Assembly: GCA_029961685.1 (NCBI GenBank)
Contig: JARWKL010000010.1
Coordinates: 30,902,111 to 30,966,110, forward strand
From: Aristolochia californica
Lineage: Eukaryota > Streptophyta > Magnoliopsida > Piperales > Aristolochiaceae
DNA: 64,000 nt
Direction of reading: 5' to 3'
Part shown: one piece after another, positions 35,650 to 49,679 of the stretch
Position numbering within the stretch: position 1 is the first letter of the stretch
How the letters are laid out: each line of letters begins with the position of its first letter
The notes under the pieces: model-generated
Told to the model about the DNA's origin: nothing
Database searches by the model: none
The model's input: the letters and a program-made list of their open reading frames with translations, nothing else
Made by a program: the position numbers and the translations under genes

Positions 35650-36950
35650 AACATGTGTGTATGTGTTTGTGAAAACATAATAGGAGGTGATTTATAATTA
35701 TTCAAACTTAGAATAAAATATAATATTTATAAAAATTCATACTTACATTTTGTTCTTCAAATCCATCAATCTACCTACCTTCATCATACAGATGAGTAAG
35801 TTAAAATTACTTAATATAAGAGAAATCAATACCTTACATATTTATAAGGATACGTGAATGTAAATATGTTAGAACAATGTTACATTTCAAATAAAATATA
35901 CTCTAAATAAAACATATATACCATCTCCTCTCTTATGTGCATTAAAGACTTTGATTCTGTGCTATGTTGAACATTTTGTTTTCTAACATTTTTGACATTT
36001 ACTCCAGAATGTCTTTATAAATGAAAATTATACTAGTAAAATAAAAAATAATTAATTTTTAAAAAAAATAATTCAAATCTAATTACATTGTACCTCTCTC
36101 CCTCAAATATGTTAATGCACATGCATCGACAATCCTCGAGGGAAACCCCTCTATGAGTAGCCACTGTCATAGGGGTGGCCTTTATCCTTCTTAGACTACC
36201 TATGGATACCAATTCGATGTTGTCCAAATCCAGCACCCAATATAGTATGCATGACAGCTTGTGATGTTGCATCATAACCTATGACACAAAACACTACCAA
36301 AGTTAACACTGTAAACTAGAAAAACTAAAAAGGAAATCTAATTGAACAATTTGTAGTTGTCAGGATAAGTATAGACATAAGCTATTTGATCCTCGGTGTA
36401 GGATTTGAACATTTCCACTTTCACCTTCATAAAAGTTCTTAGTACATGGGGCACCCAACGAGTGAAAATGGCACTATGGAGTCCTAATGCCCATCTCAAA
36501 ACTCCATTGGGATCCTCCTCCCCTGAGGTCTGCTACCAGCTCATCAACTCAGGAGCCCTTGGTCAATATTTGTGATTGCCTCATATACGAGGATGCAGAT
36601 GGAGCCGATGTGGATAGAGATGATATAGATGTATCTATATACATAGAATATAAATTACCATAGGAAAAATATAATTTAACATAAATGAGTTGTGTTTAGT
36701 TAACTTTAGCACTTTGTGTTTCTAGGACACGATCATCCCTCCTACGTAAATCACTATCATGCTCTCACATGGTGGCAATGTTGACACTATCTGGAATGAT
36801 ACAAAAAAGTGTGGCCTGTTTGTAGCCTAGGTGGATGAGGAGGTACGATATCATATAAACATGCATATAGAGTATTTTTATAACATCAATAGTGTTATAT
36901 GTAATAAAAATAACATTAACGATGTTTAAAATAAATAATTTAAAAAATTA
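35650..36950. other. Unassigned, possibly minus-strand coding relic
   Basis: The minus strand has open stretches (36033-36275, with LSCILYWVLDLDNIELVSIG; also about 36380-36540) that read like old coding sequence broken by stops. I could not place them. It is probably a transposon remnant. Confidence 0.3.
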
Positions 36951-36951
36951 A

Positions 36952-37757
36952 TGTTGAAGACCTGTGAAATAAAAATTTTGATTTATTATCGTTTATGAAA
37001 CAAATTATAAATTATAAAGAATGAATAAATAGGAAAAAAGGAGAAAATAGAAGGAAGAAGAGAAAAAGAAAAGAAAGAATAAGAAAAAGGGAAAATGGAA
37101 AAGAATAAGAAAAGAAAAGAGGAAAAGATGAAAAAAAAGGATGAAAAAAAAAGGAAAAAATAAGGGAAATAATGAATCTATATTATTAACTATTAGCTGA
37201 TTAATTATTTTATCAATTTTATTTAAATATATTATGTAATTGCTAATTAACTAACTAGTATTAGCTGTGATCAAATAATATGTAATTCTGGTTGTTCCTA
37301 CCTACTCCATTAATCCTTGTAAGCAAATTAATCGAATCGATTAATTAGTTAATTATTATTAGAATGTGAATTTTTCAATTTCGTTGGGAGAAATATAAAC
37401 TAACAATCTTTACCAAATTTGTTCCCTTCTTTCACTAGAAGAGAGAGAGAGAGAGAGAAGAAGAAGGAGAGGAAGAGAACAAAAGAAGAAGAAAGAAACA
37501 TCGTAGGAAAAATTTTTAAAAAATTGTAGCGAATTTGTCGATTACTTGGGAATTTTTTCAATTTTTCCAATTTAATTCTCTTATTTCACAATGCAAAAAT
37601 TAGAGAATATTATAATCTGGGTTTAGGGTTTAGGGTTTCTCGTAGTGAATTCATAAAATTCGTTGAGAAAAACTTTCCCAGGAGAGGGAAAAAATCGCGA
37701 CAAGTGCTCTTCTGAGTGATTTTTTTAGACTAAGTAATGTTATGTTGTTTTCAATAA
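36952..37757 (+). repeat. Possible LTR containing a telomere-like tract
   Basis: Starts TGTTGAAGACC and is followed at about 37760 by TTGATATCAGAAGC, which resembles the Met-tRNA primer-binding site with substitutions. Inside are a purine-rich stretch (37020-37180), a short (GA)n (37441-37459) and GGGTTTAGGGTTTAGGGTTT (37619-37638). No partner LTR was seen, so the call is tentative. Confidence 0.35.
37619..37638. repeat. Short telomere-like (TTTAGGG)n tract
   Basis: Nearly three units of the plant telomere repeat, inside a possible LTR leader. It could be a telo-box-type promoter element or chance. Confidence 0.6.
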
Positions 37758-38319
37758 GTTTGATATCAGAAGCATTTTTCCTTTTTAGTAAGAGATTATT
37801 GACCAAATCATTTGTAGGTAATTGGGTAAAGGGGTAGTAAATAAAAAGGTTAAAAGAAATTTAAACTATAATACATAAAATAATGTTAATCATTAAAATA
37901 TTTAAAATAACATAAAATAATATAAAAATCAGTAAAACATTAATTATCAATTATAATTAACTTATAATTCTTTCAATTAAAAGAGTCTTTTCTCTCACAC
38001 TTATAAGAAGGGGTGAAAAGGTCGTAAAAGAGGGGTCCCACAATTAGTCTCCTATATTATTTTTAATAATTCTTTGAAAAAAACCTTTTTTCTTTGGGGC
38101 TTCAGACAGCACCTTACATTCCTTTCATTATTCCCGAAGACCGGAGGGAGCTTTTATTCTCGTCTATCCTCTGCGGGTCTCTGCTTTAAATGCCTCCTTT
38201 CTCTCACAAAAAAAAGAGATCGGCTCAGACTCTTGGCTCCTCTCTTCAAAGCCTCTCGGCTCCGAGTCTTCTCTCCTTTCCGTGACGGCAAAGCCCTCAT
38301 CAAAGTCTCTCAGACGAGA

Positions 38320-38746
38320 ATGGAGACAGTGGTGAATCCTCTCACTCTTACCACTGCCTACGGCCTTCCTCTCTGTGCTACAGGGATCACGCATCGTTTT
38401 AATGTTTCTCAGCAGTATGTTTCTTTCTTTCTTCTGTTAAAGTTTGAAGCATAGAAAAACAAAAAGGGGAAAGGAGGAGAAGGAAGAAGTTTTCTGTCTG
38501 GGAGATCATGATGATCTTAGCTTTTCGCTTCTTTTTTTTTTTTATGTTAAATTTTGTAACTTTTTGTTGTCGTGCAGGGTATTAGATCACGAGCACCGGA
38601 GGGAAGCATTGAAGGAGAGGAGATCTAGGGAGAATCTCTCACCGAATGGAGAAGTGGGTTTTGCGAGATTGCTGGAAAAAGTGATGGAAGAAGCCTTTGG
38701 TGAAGAACTGGAGCTGTGTTACAGGCTTTCCGCTAGGGCTGCCTAG
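38320..38746 (+). CDS. Unrecognised 87-aa protein, two exons
   Basis: Exon 1 38320-38414 (31 codons plus 2 bases) and exon 2 38578-38746 join across a 163-bp intron with GT (38415) and AG (38576-38577) ends, restoring a Gln codon at the junction. The product begins METVVNPLTLTTAYGLPL. Its second half is charged and helical-looking (HEHRREALKERRSRENL, then ARLLEKVMEEAFGEELEL) and it ends RLSARAA. No signal peptide, membrane segment or known domain is seen. The clean splice, low-TE surroundings and CT-rich leader favour a real gene. A longer upstream in-frame extension to 38074 is open, but I chose the internal ATG because the sequence before it looks like a 5' leader. Confidence 0.6.
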
Positions 38747-38759
38747 GGTTGATCGTGGA

Positions 38760-39915
38760 TGACTCCAACTTGTTCCCTATTTATTCCTTCCTCCCCTTGA
38801 TATAATTATGATTTTTCTTATTTTTCTTTTTATATTGCTTTATATATTCTGATCTGGGTTGTCTAGATGAATCTCGCATACTATTTGGTTCTGATTATTC
38901 GCCTTGTAGACATCTCCTCTTCTGCTGCAGATGGCATAATTTCTGAGACACGACATACTCTCGGACACCCACACACTGGTCTCATCTAAAATAACTGTCC
39001 TCGTAATCATATTAAAACTTAAGCTATCTCTAACAAAAAGGAAAAATATAAAACCTCCTGAACTGGAGTGGGCGAACTGTATGATAGGCTTTCTTCTGGG
39101 TAAAGAAAAGAAAGGTGTGAGCTTCCTTTTCGTATAAAAAGGTTGATGAAGCCTCCATGGTCCCCACGGAAACGCGAACGGTTAAACTGAGATTTCCCTT
39201 GTTCCCTAGCTTCACCATATATGAATCTCTGGTAGTTTTTTAGGATCTGTTTGTTTGAAAGCATCGGGCTATTCAATTCTCGAAGTGCCTCTCGTGTGAT
39301 CTTACCCCTGATCTCTCTCTACCCTCTCAGTGAAAACATGAGAATAAGCGAGAAGAGAAGAAGAGCTCCAAAAGGAATATATATCAGCCAAGAGGCTAAG
39401 GGAATACCAGGAGAATCTGCCCACTGAAAGGAATTGCTAAACCCGCCTAAGATGGCCTGAGAAAACCCGTCTTCTAGAACGGGTAGTGACCACTGTGTAT
39501 TGTAGCAAATACATGGGAAGAAGGAACGCCCTTCTCCGAAATCTGAAATCCCGAATGCTTCATCAACTTCTCGCTAACTCTTCAGTTTTCATAGCAGCTA
39601 CCAGGTATATTTCCCGACTTTTACCTGAAAAGACAATACTATGGATTCCATGCCGTACCATTGGAGATGCCTTTCTGTGATGCAGACGCTTTGCTCCAGC
39701 AGACACATGACAGGTATACATTCCAAGAAAGCAGCCACTACTATCATCATACAAGTAGATCGATAGACTCTTCACCCGAAATTGGAGAATTTCGGGAGAT
39801 GAAAATTTAACACTCCTCGTCTGTTATAGTAGGTGAGACTTGTTATTTGATGCTTTCAAGGTATATATGCAATCAAGGATAACGGTTATGGATGATATGC
39901 CCTAACAAGGTACCC
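38760..39915. other. Intergenic DNA, nothing recognised
   Basis: Several short ORFs on both strands without domain resemblance. No repeat ends were identified. Confidence 0.4.
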
Positions 39916-40899
39916 CCCACTTAGGGCAGACAATGAACCGAGCCAGTTGGCGAATAGCTCAAGATCGGTGCGGTTTGGTTTGGTTTGGTTTGGTTCGGTT
40001 TGAATAAACCCGATCCCGAATCGAATACGAGATCAGGTTTCAGGTTCGTTTAAGTAAATGAACTGAACTCGAATGAGTGACGGTTCAGTTTGTGAGCTCG
40101 CGACTTGACTTGTTTACGTAAACTAGCAAGAGCTAGAAGGGGCAATTTATAGTTTGGCTTCAGGTCTTCCGCTTTGGGCATATCTAGAACAAACGAGGTG
40201 TTTCAAGTTTCAATGGAAGAATAGGGCAGCCAGACTACGCTTTCTCCTCTTTGCCTCTGAAAATCGATTCCTCGACCTTTACCACCATGTACATTTTCCA
40301 GCATCTGCAATTTTACAAATTGGGCATTGGCGATGAAAGTCATAGGTAAGTTTGATTTCCTTAAACATTATTCTTTGCTCAAATGTGAATTGCAAAAATT
40401 CTTCAACTTTGGTGTTTGCAATTTCTTCAACTTTAGTGTTTTGCAATTTTACATCTTTCCTTCAACTTTGGGGTCTGCAATTTCTTCCAGCATCTAACTA
40501 ATTTGGGCACTATTGATGACTTGGGCGTTGTCGATGGAAGTCACAAAATCAACTGGTATCAACCTTACCCATTTTATCTATAGACCATTTTGATTTCTCT
40601 TCTATTTTTTATTCCTCTCTTTTCGATTTTTCTCTTTGAATAGAGTTTGGTCTGATAGATTAGACAAAGAGATTCGAAAGACAAGCATGTGTTTTTATCA
40701 GAAGCTTGATTGTGAGTAGGCTAAGGGGAATCTAACAAAAATTGAAAATCACCCTTTCTAATTTGTCAATTTAATCATAAATAATTTCCCCAAATCTGGT
40801 TTGACCCAACAAGCGGATTGGACCATGCTAGCACATCTACTCCACACTGTGAACTCCCATGGCTTCGTGTCTTCATGCATGCTAGTATTCATCGTTGAC

Positions 40900-41282
40900 T
40901 GTTGATCTCTATTAATTTCTAGGGACAACACATAAACAAAAGAGATCTCAAGGGAAGGAGAGAACAGAGGAACTCTAATTCTTGGGAGAGAGGAGAGAAG
41001 AAATGAAGGGACAGAAGGATGAAGAAAATAGAGAGAGTTATATGGACAAATTTGAGCCAAGAGAAAGAGGCTTGAATGTTTTACCCCATACCTTGAGGCT
41101 GTATTTATAGTTGTATGAAGATATTTATAATGACTACAATGCCCTTAGGGCTACATGCTTCAAAAGAAAAAAAACAAAAGAGGACATACACCAGCTTGCA
41201 TTTTACAATTGTATGCCATCTCTACGAAAGTTATCCTTATTTATTAGTTATGTCATGCCTACACACATGGGTATCTTTTAAC
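40900..41282 (-). repeat. 3' LTR of the family L element
   Basis: Aligns with 42966-43337 and, reverse-complemented, with the solo LTR at 26323-26688. Shared blocks include CTCAAGGGAAGGAGAGAA, TACCCCATACCTTGAGG-like and ACACATGGG-ATCTTTTAAC. On minus, a TATAAATACAGCC promoter-like box occurs at about 41100. Confidence 0.8.
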
Positions 41283-42950
41283 TTTCCCCCTCAAACTGGT
41301 GTTTGTAACTCCACTTTGCAAATAATCTTGGTCAAGAAACTTGTGTGCTTGAAAAGAAGCTCCAATCCTATTTGGCTTGATTTTTTATTTTTTTTTTATT
41401 GTCTTGGTTTGATTCATCTTCTTCTTTGTTTATATCTTGTTTGTAGTCTTCATCTTGTTCTCCCCCTTCAATATTTTAGTCACACAAAATTTGATTTCAA
41501 CAACATTTTTTATTATTGCTTACCTCTTTCTTGTACTTCTTCCCCTTAAGTTGGGGTTTTCTTTGTTCTTTACCAAGAGACCCAACTTGCACAACATAAA
41601 TGTGAGAGAAGAAAAATCACTCCCCATATGAAAAAAACTTCATACACTAGTCAAAACGGTCATTGTTTGAAATAAATTCCGATCAATTTCTATGGCGGAA
41701 AAATAGCCCAATTTTAGAGCATAACAAAGAGACTACTCACTTTCTAAAGGTCCCTCAAACAAAAAACACCTCTTGAATAAAACGATTTGATTCAAGCTGG
41801 ATGTTGGAAACACATTTTTATACATTTTAGGTAGTGGGTCTATAAGCATTACTCTGAAGTGATTTTTAAAGTACTTTGAAGAATTAAGGGTGTGAATAAA
41901 AAGATAGCAAATCTCATACTTCAAAAAGGAGGTGCACGATGTAGTTCTTTATACTTCCAAGTAAGAAGGAGGTGTTTTTAGACCAATAGATGGATAAAAA
42001 GGGACCATATTTTATTCAAGAGGGAGGTAAAAAAAATAATTCCTCTATGAACATGATGATTTAGAAAACTTTAAAAACCCAATAAGAAAGTTTTGAGATG
42101 CAACATAATAATAGAAACTTTAAAAAAAATAGACTTCTCATATAAGACAATTACTTTTTAACACAACTTAACTAATTTATAAAGAAAATATTCAAGAGAT
42201 AATTCTGGAATAAGGGAGATTTAGAACACTTATATTTGGAATTTAGAATGAGCAAACAAGACTTTCTAATTTAAAATTTTCAGACTTTTTCAAAAAAGGA
42301 AACTAAACTCATAATGGGAAAGATTTTTCTTAAATAAACTAATATAATATGAGATCATTAAGGGAAGGAAAGATACTCAAGGTGGTAAAATTTTGAGTAG
42401 ATTTTGAAAACAAATAGGAAACTTCACCAACGTTAGCAACTCAAAAAGTGAAGAAAACAATTCGGTTTAAATTAGGATTTTTGCATCCAACAAAATACTA
42501 GCATGACCTTTGATTCTTCCAATGTGGATATTTATCTTTAAAAATATCAGATTGATAAATGGTGTATCGAGATAGAAAGTATACTCACATAACTTTATCT
42601 TGAGATATAATTTTTAATATAAATTCCCACTCATTTTGGTCCAAACAGTTCAAAAATTTGAGGCTTTTTGCTGCTACTCGAAATTTTTCTGTTGCCTCAG
42701 ATGTCAATTTCTCTTTCTAAAAAAAATCTGATATCATTGATTTTTTTTATTTGGAAACCAAACCCAAAGTTCTTTCTAATGGTATATAATTTTTTATATG
42801 AAAAATATTCTAAAAGAGTGAAACATCCACTGAAAACTATGAATTGGGATAGATGACATAAGGAAAAAACGAGAAACTTCTTTTTTTTTTCTTTTTCTTC
42901 TTCCTCCCCTTCTTATCCATCTTCTTTTCCTTTTCCATATCAGATCTTTG

Positions 42951-42965
42951 CCCTCTCTGATTCCA
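42951..42965 (-). other. Primer-binding site of the family L element
   Basis: The minus strand reads TGGAATCAGAGAGGG, one mismatch from TGGTATCAGAG, and directly abuts the LTR end AATCAACA. Confidence 0.7.
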
Positions 42966-43337
42966 TGTTGATTTTTAGGGATAACACATAAACACAAGAG
43001 TTCTCAAGGGAAGGAGAGAATATAGTAAATTGAGAGGAGAGAGGAGAGAAGAAAACAAGGGAGAGAAGGAAGATGAAAAGAGAGAGAGAGGTGTATGGAC
43101 GAAATTGAGCCAAGAGGAAGAGGTTTGAACACTCTATCTCATGCCTTGAGTTCGTATTTGAAGTTGTGTGAAGGTATTTACAATGACTACAATACCCTTA
43201 GGGCTACATGCTTAAAAATAAAAAGACATCCGAGGACATATATCAGCTTACATATTTACAAATTCTATGACATTTTTATGAAAGTTCTCCTTATTTACTA
43301 GTCATGACATTCTTACACACATGGGCATCTTTTAACA
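42966..43337 (-). repeat. 5' LTR of the family L element
   Basis: TG...CA bounded on the minus strand (TGTTAAAAGATGCCC to AAATCAACA), 372 bp, nearly the length of the solo LTR at 26323-26688 (366 bp). Confidence 0.8.
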
Positions 43338-43437
43338 ACTCCAAGCTACTTGTAAGCCTAATTCCTTTATTTTCCCTGCCTGATACGAGCCCATCGTTCG
43401 TCTTCCACTCACCACAACATACAAGCGGGGGAGGTCT

Positions 43438-43691
43438 ACATTTGATCACATCTTAAGCGTTCTAGTCTTTAGAGCTACTACGTCGTTGATTTGTTATTAT
43501 TATCAAGTAACTTTTCAAACTTCTTTTATTTCTCTTTTTCAGTAGTTGTTATATGCAGTATGTTACATCTGATCACATCATAAGTGTTCTCATCTTCAAA
43601 GCTACTACGTTGTTGATTCATTATTATCAAGTAAGTTTTCAAACTTCTTTTTTTTTTTTTTTTTAGTAGTTGTTATTTGTGGTATGTTTTG
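43438..43691. repeat. Two-copy tandem repeat, 127-bp period
   Basis: ACATTTGATCACATCTTAAG at 43438 recurs as ACATCTGATCACATCATAAG at 43565. Collinear matches run through GCTACTACG-TGTTGATT and AGTAGTTGTTAT. It lies inside the right arm of the split hAT-like element. Confidence 0.8.
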
Positions 43692-44821
43692 CTGATTTTC
43701 CTTTATTAATTTTACAATTTAGTTTACCAGTGAGCTGGTGTGTGTCTCCAAGTTTATTCCGCAACAACCTCACTGATTAATGATGATTTGCTATAATTTG
43801 GGGAGAAAATTATTTTTTCCTGTCTATAAAGTAGTCTTGTTTTTTACTATTTGATTAAAATTTTGGTTTCAATGCAAGAAGGATTTAACTTCTTTTGGGA
43901 TTTGGGCTTTGTTGACAGAAGTCACATAATAGAATAGACTAAGTACAAACAAATTTTATGTAGTAAAAATTTGTAAAAACATGAGAATGGTTTGACAAAT
44001 TTGTTTCAATGCTCATGTATAATTTTATGCAGAGGTTATGCACAATTTTAAGTAAAATTTATGCATAATTTTATGTAAAGTTTATTTGACATGTATTTTA
44101 TTCAATTTTAAATATAGATTGGAGCTCGAACCCAATTCTAACTTGAGCTCAAACTCGATTAAAATTCTTGAGCTCGAACTCGATTCTAATTTTTAGCTCG
44201 AACTCGAGTTTGAAATATTTAAATCAATTCCACCTCGAACATATGCAGGTTCAAACATGGCTTGACTAGATGCCACCTCTAACTCCACAGTAGGACTCAA
44301 CGACTCATTCAGAATAGAGACCCATTACATGTTCAGTGAGGTTCAGTGACGGAGGTAAGAATTAAAAGGTAAAATTATTTTTTGGTAAAAGAGAAATTGC
44401 CAACTGATATACAATCACTGCAACTACTTCAGATATAGAGGACGAGGTATTGCTACAAATATTAAATAGACCATGATAAAAAAAAATAATGCAATGAAAT
44501 AGAATAAATGGCACAATGGATGAATGTGGATTATTCATCCTTTTAGTGACCACTCGATCCATACTCTAATTAAAACAAGTTAATACAATCTAATGGCCAT
44601 ATGGATAGAGAAACAACAAAAAAAATGTTCCCATGGAGGCCAATAATTCATCGCCCTCTACCCAAGAATTGGAAGTCACCCAACTAGATGCTTAGTGTGG
44701 CATGCACCACATTACCATATTTATGCAAAACTACAACAACAATGCAAAGTGTGCAAAATAATGTGTCAGGTGGGTGCAAAAGTAAAGGCTAGAGTTGCCC
44801 TTAACGAGATGGATCGGTTAT

Positions 44822-46389
44822 TGATGTAGAATTTTAGTTACATCGGCTTTAATACCTCGCAAGCGTACGAATCGTTCATGTAATCTAGCAGTAAGCGAGG
44901 GTCATATCCACAGGGAGGATTGAATTTTGTGTATTCTTCAGTCAACTAGCCTAACCACATATGATGAATTAATCTGAACTAAACACTAATTATATCCTAA
45001 ATTATCAAGCAATAATTTAATTAACTACTTGCACAACAGGAAACGTCAACTCTGGATTTTACCGTGATTCGTGCCTCTCTCGAGCGCCACGTAACCACGA
45101 ATCCGGATTCTCAATCCTTGCGTCTAGCCCCTCTCGGGCGCCTAGAGTTAATGACAAAGATCGGATTACAATAGAATGCAGAGAATCAATTTCCTATTGT
45201 GATGATGCTAAAATTATCAACTTTGGATTTTACCGTGATTCGTGCCTCTCTCGAGCGCCACGTAACCACGAATCCGGATTCTCAATCCTTGCGTCTAGCC
45301 CCTCTCGGGCACCTAGAGTTAAAGACAGAAATCGGATTAAAATACCAAAATCCAACCTCAATTATAATCTTACCCTAATTAGCTAATTTAATCAAATATC
45401 AAGAAAACAAATCTTAAATAAACCTTAATTATCAAATCAGATTCAATTAACATTCAAAACCTAAGTTCAAACCATATGAAAAATTAAATTCAATAATGAC
45501 GAATTACTCCCCTTCTTCCTCCTCTCGCTCGGGCAGCAACTCGTTCTCACGGGTGCCGCGATTTCCGGAAATTGGTGGCGTCGTGTAGCAATAGTGAGTG
45601 GCCGGAGGTGGAGACGACGCCGGCGACGACGGTTAGAAGCCGACGGAAGGAGGTAACGTCCGGCGAAGAGCGAAACAGAGCTGACGTTCTCTAACCGGCT
45701 CTCTCGAGTCTCGGTTGGAGTCGGAATGGCTCCGGGACTGGTCGGAATATGTAAACGACGCCGGAGGATGGTTGGAAAACGGAAGTGGCACCGGAGAAGC
45801 CCTCTCGGATCACTTCTCGGCCTGGCGAGCGACTGTCGAACTCACCTCGACGGAGACTCTCTCGAGCTCTCCTCGGGTTTGTTCTCAGTTGCTAGACGGC
45901 GGTGGACGGCGGTGGACGAGGGTGGCGTGGCGAAAGGTCTTGGCCGGCGAACAGCGATGGGGAACTCCTCTCGGGTCCTCCCCTGTTTCAGGTCAAAGTC
46001 CTCCCTTTTGGTCTCTGCTCCTCTTCTCTTTACGCTACCTCTTCACGCTCCTCTTCTCTTTAAATATGATTTTCTTATTTTAAAACGATTTGCCCTAGAA
46101 ATTACCTCCATTTCACTAAGGGCATTTTGGTAAATATCTTCTTCTCCACCCAAATTCTCCTGAAATTCCATAATTGAATCTATAAAAAACATTTCAGGAA
46201 GAAATAAGACTAAAAAATAATGAAATATAATTCAGGAGAGAGAAATATGCAATATCGACAGTGATTAATGCCAAATTCAATAAATGCTCATTTCATTTGA
46301 AAACCGATAAGTAACTACCTATAATACAATTATAAAGGTTATTCTATTATAATTAACCTAGTTCTCATGTCAAAATATGGCATCTATCA
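44822..46389. mobile_element. Long solo LTR, 1.57 kb, upstream of RPS19
   Basis: Starts TGATGTAGAATTTTAG and ends GGCATCTATCA, flanked by GTTAT (44817-44821) and GTTAC (46390-46394), a 5-bp duplication with one mismatch. The left part holds the words CCTCGCAAGCGTACGAATCG and GGTCATATCCACAGGGAGGA, which I have seen repeatedly in plant LTR-type repeats. It contains a 171-bp-period internal duplication and a GC-rich segment (45530-46010) whose ORFs are not coding. No second LTR or internal domain lies nearby. Confidence 0.6.
45046..45343. repeat. Internal direct duplication in the solo LTR
   Basis: A unit of about 127 bp at 45046-45172 recurs at 45217-45343. Both contain GGATTTTACCGTGATTCGTG, CTCTCGAGCGCCACGTAACC and CCTCTCGGGC-CCTAGAGTTAA with few differences. 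Confidence 0.9.
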
Positions 46390-46434
46390 GTTACAAAGGA
46401 CTCTCACACGTTGTGTTCCCCCAAAGTGTGATGT

Positions 46435-46507
46435 TGGGCTCAATCTAAGAGCAGCTAGCCATAGTAACATTTAAAGCCGCAGGCTCAGGATAAATTCTAT
46501 ATGGGCC
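46435..46507 (+). promoter_or_regulatory. Site II-type elements of the RPS19 promoter
   Basis: TGGGCT (46435-46440) and TGGGCC (46502-46507) match the TGGGCY site II element, bound by TCP factors and typical of plant ribosomal protein promoters. Both fall between the solo LTR end and the RPS19 start. Confidence 0.5.
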
Positions 46508-46705
46508 TCCAAGAAAATAGCATGGGTTTATGAGGGTTAATTCGCTCGAACGAGAAAATAAATCTTGAAGGCGCTCAAGCAAATAGGTGTTTTCCAGGGA
46601 GCAATACCATAATATGCTTATAATAAAGGGGTAGAGTGTAAAAAACGTTAAATTTCACTCACTTGCAGTTGCAGGCCTCCTGTGTGCCGACTGAGGTCTA
46701 GCAGA

Positions 46706-46714
46706 AAACCCTAA
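46706..46714 (+). promoter_or_regulatory. Telo-box of the RPS19 promoter
   Basis: AAACCCTAA, the telo-box common in plant ribosomal protein and translation genes, 70 bp before the start codon. It pairs with the site II elements upstream, an arrangement known for this gene class. Confidence 0.55.
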
Positions 46715-46783
46715 GTGATATCCGCGGCGCCGAAAGACATAACGCCGCTCTTTGAGCTACGGTGAGTTTCCTCGCTGATAGGC

Positions 46784-49121
<2,338 letters not shown>

Positions 49122-49539
49122 GCAGATGATCTCGAATTTTATGGCTTTTCTGTCTTTTTAGTTTTTCAGTTTGGTTTGGCAGTCCGTCTGATTCGATTAG
49201 TTGTAGAGCTTCTTACAACTTTTTTGACTTTTTTTGAGTTATGAAAACGAATTAATTGAGCCATAATTTTTTTCTATATGTTTTTGGATAAATCCTATAT
49301 GGCCTCTTCCCTCTTATAAGGTGGAGGCTATAGGAGTCTAGTAGGAGCACTTCAATATCTTACTCTTACATGGCTTTTAATTTTTCTTATTCCGTTCACC
49401 TCACCAACCAATTCTCATTTCACTCTTGTTAAATGAATTTTATGATATTCAAAAGCAACTTATACTAATGGTTTGTTTGTTTTTGTAGTAAGTCACAATC
49501 TCTTGATGTACTTGTTTTGTTGGGGGGGTGATGTTGTCC

Positions 49540-49672
49540 TTTGAAAAAGTGGTCTACAACAGGTTTTGCCATATTTCTTGAACCCAATTTCATCTCATGG
49601 TTTGCAAAGAAACAACCAACCATCTCCCTGTCTACTACTGAAGCCAAGCACAACTTCCACATGCAGGTTCAC
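49540..49672 (+). pseudogene. Copia RNase H fragment
   Basis: Reads STTGFAIFLEPNFISWFAKK then QPTISLSTTEAKHNFHM, the end of a Copia RNase H (usual pattern S-GY-VFLG-NLISW--KKQ--VS-S-TEAEY). The final conserved Glu is Lys here and homology stops after it. It is an isolated 130-bp scrap downstream of RPS19. Confidence 0.7.
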
Positions 49673-49679
49673 TTTTATT

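Larger units (their letters stand above)
40900..43337 (-). mobile_element. Non-autonomous LTR retroelement, family L, paired LTRs
   Basis: Two direct repeats of about 380 bp flank a 1.7-kb interior without recognisable gag or pol. On the minus strand the right LTR is followed by a near-canonical primer-binding site (42951-42965). The left LTR is preceded by a polypurine tract, GAGGGGGAAAGT (about 41282-41293). This complete set of signals without coding domains fits a TRIM/LARD-type passenger. It belongs to the same family as the solo LTR at 26323-26688. No clear 5-bp target duplication was found; the left outer end has extra bases. Confidence 0.8.
39922..44281. mobile_element. hAT-like element split by a non-autonomous LTR element
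   Basis: The left end TAGGGCAGAC-AATGAACCGAG and right end GCCACCTCTA resemble the TAGGGGTGGC termini of the copy at 3155-4731. The right arm carries the GAGCTCGAACTCGA-type motif series and the TTATGCATAATTTTATGTA repeats seen in the other copies. The left arm has a (GGTTT)n run (39972-40001). About 2.44 kb of the interval is the LTR element at 40900-43337, leaving roughly 1.9 kb. The 8-mers outside the ends (CCCCCACT and ACTCCACA) do not match clearly, so the pairing of the two ends is inferred. Confidence 0.5.

Noticed and set aside
45715..46133. ORFs of 122 and 135 codons before RPS19
   Set aside because: They lie inside the solo LTR's GC-rich segment, in two overlapping frames, and resemble repeat leader sequence rather than protein.
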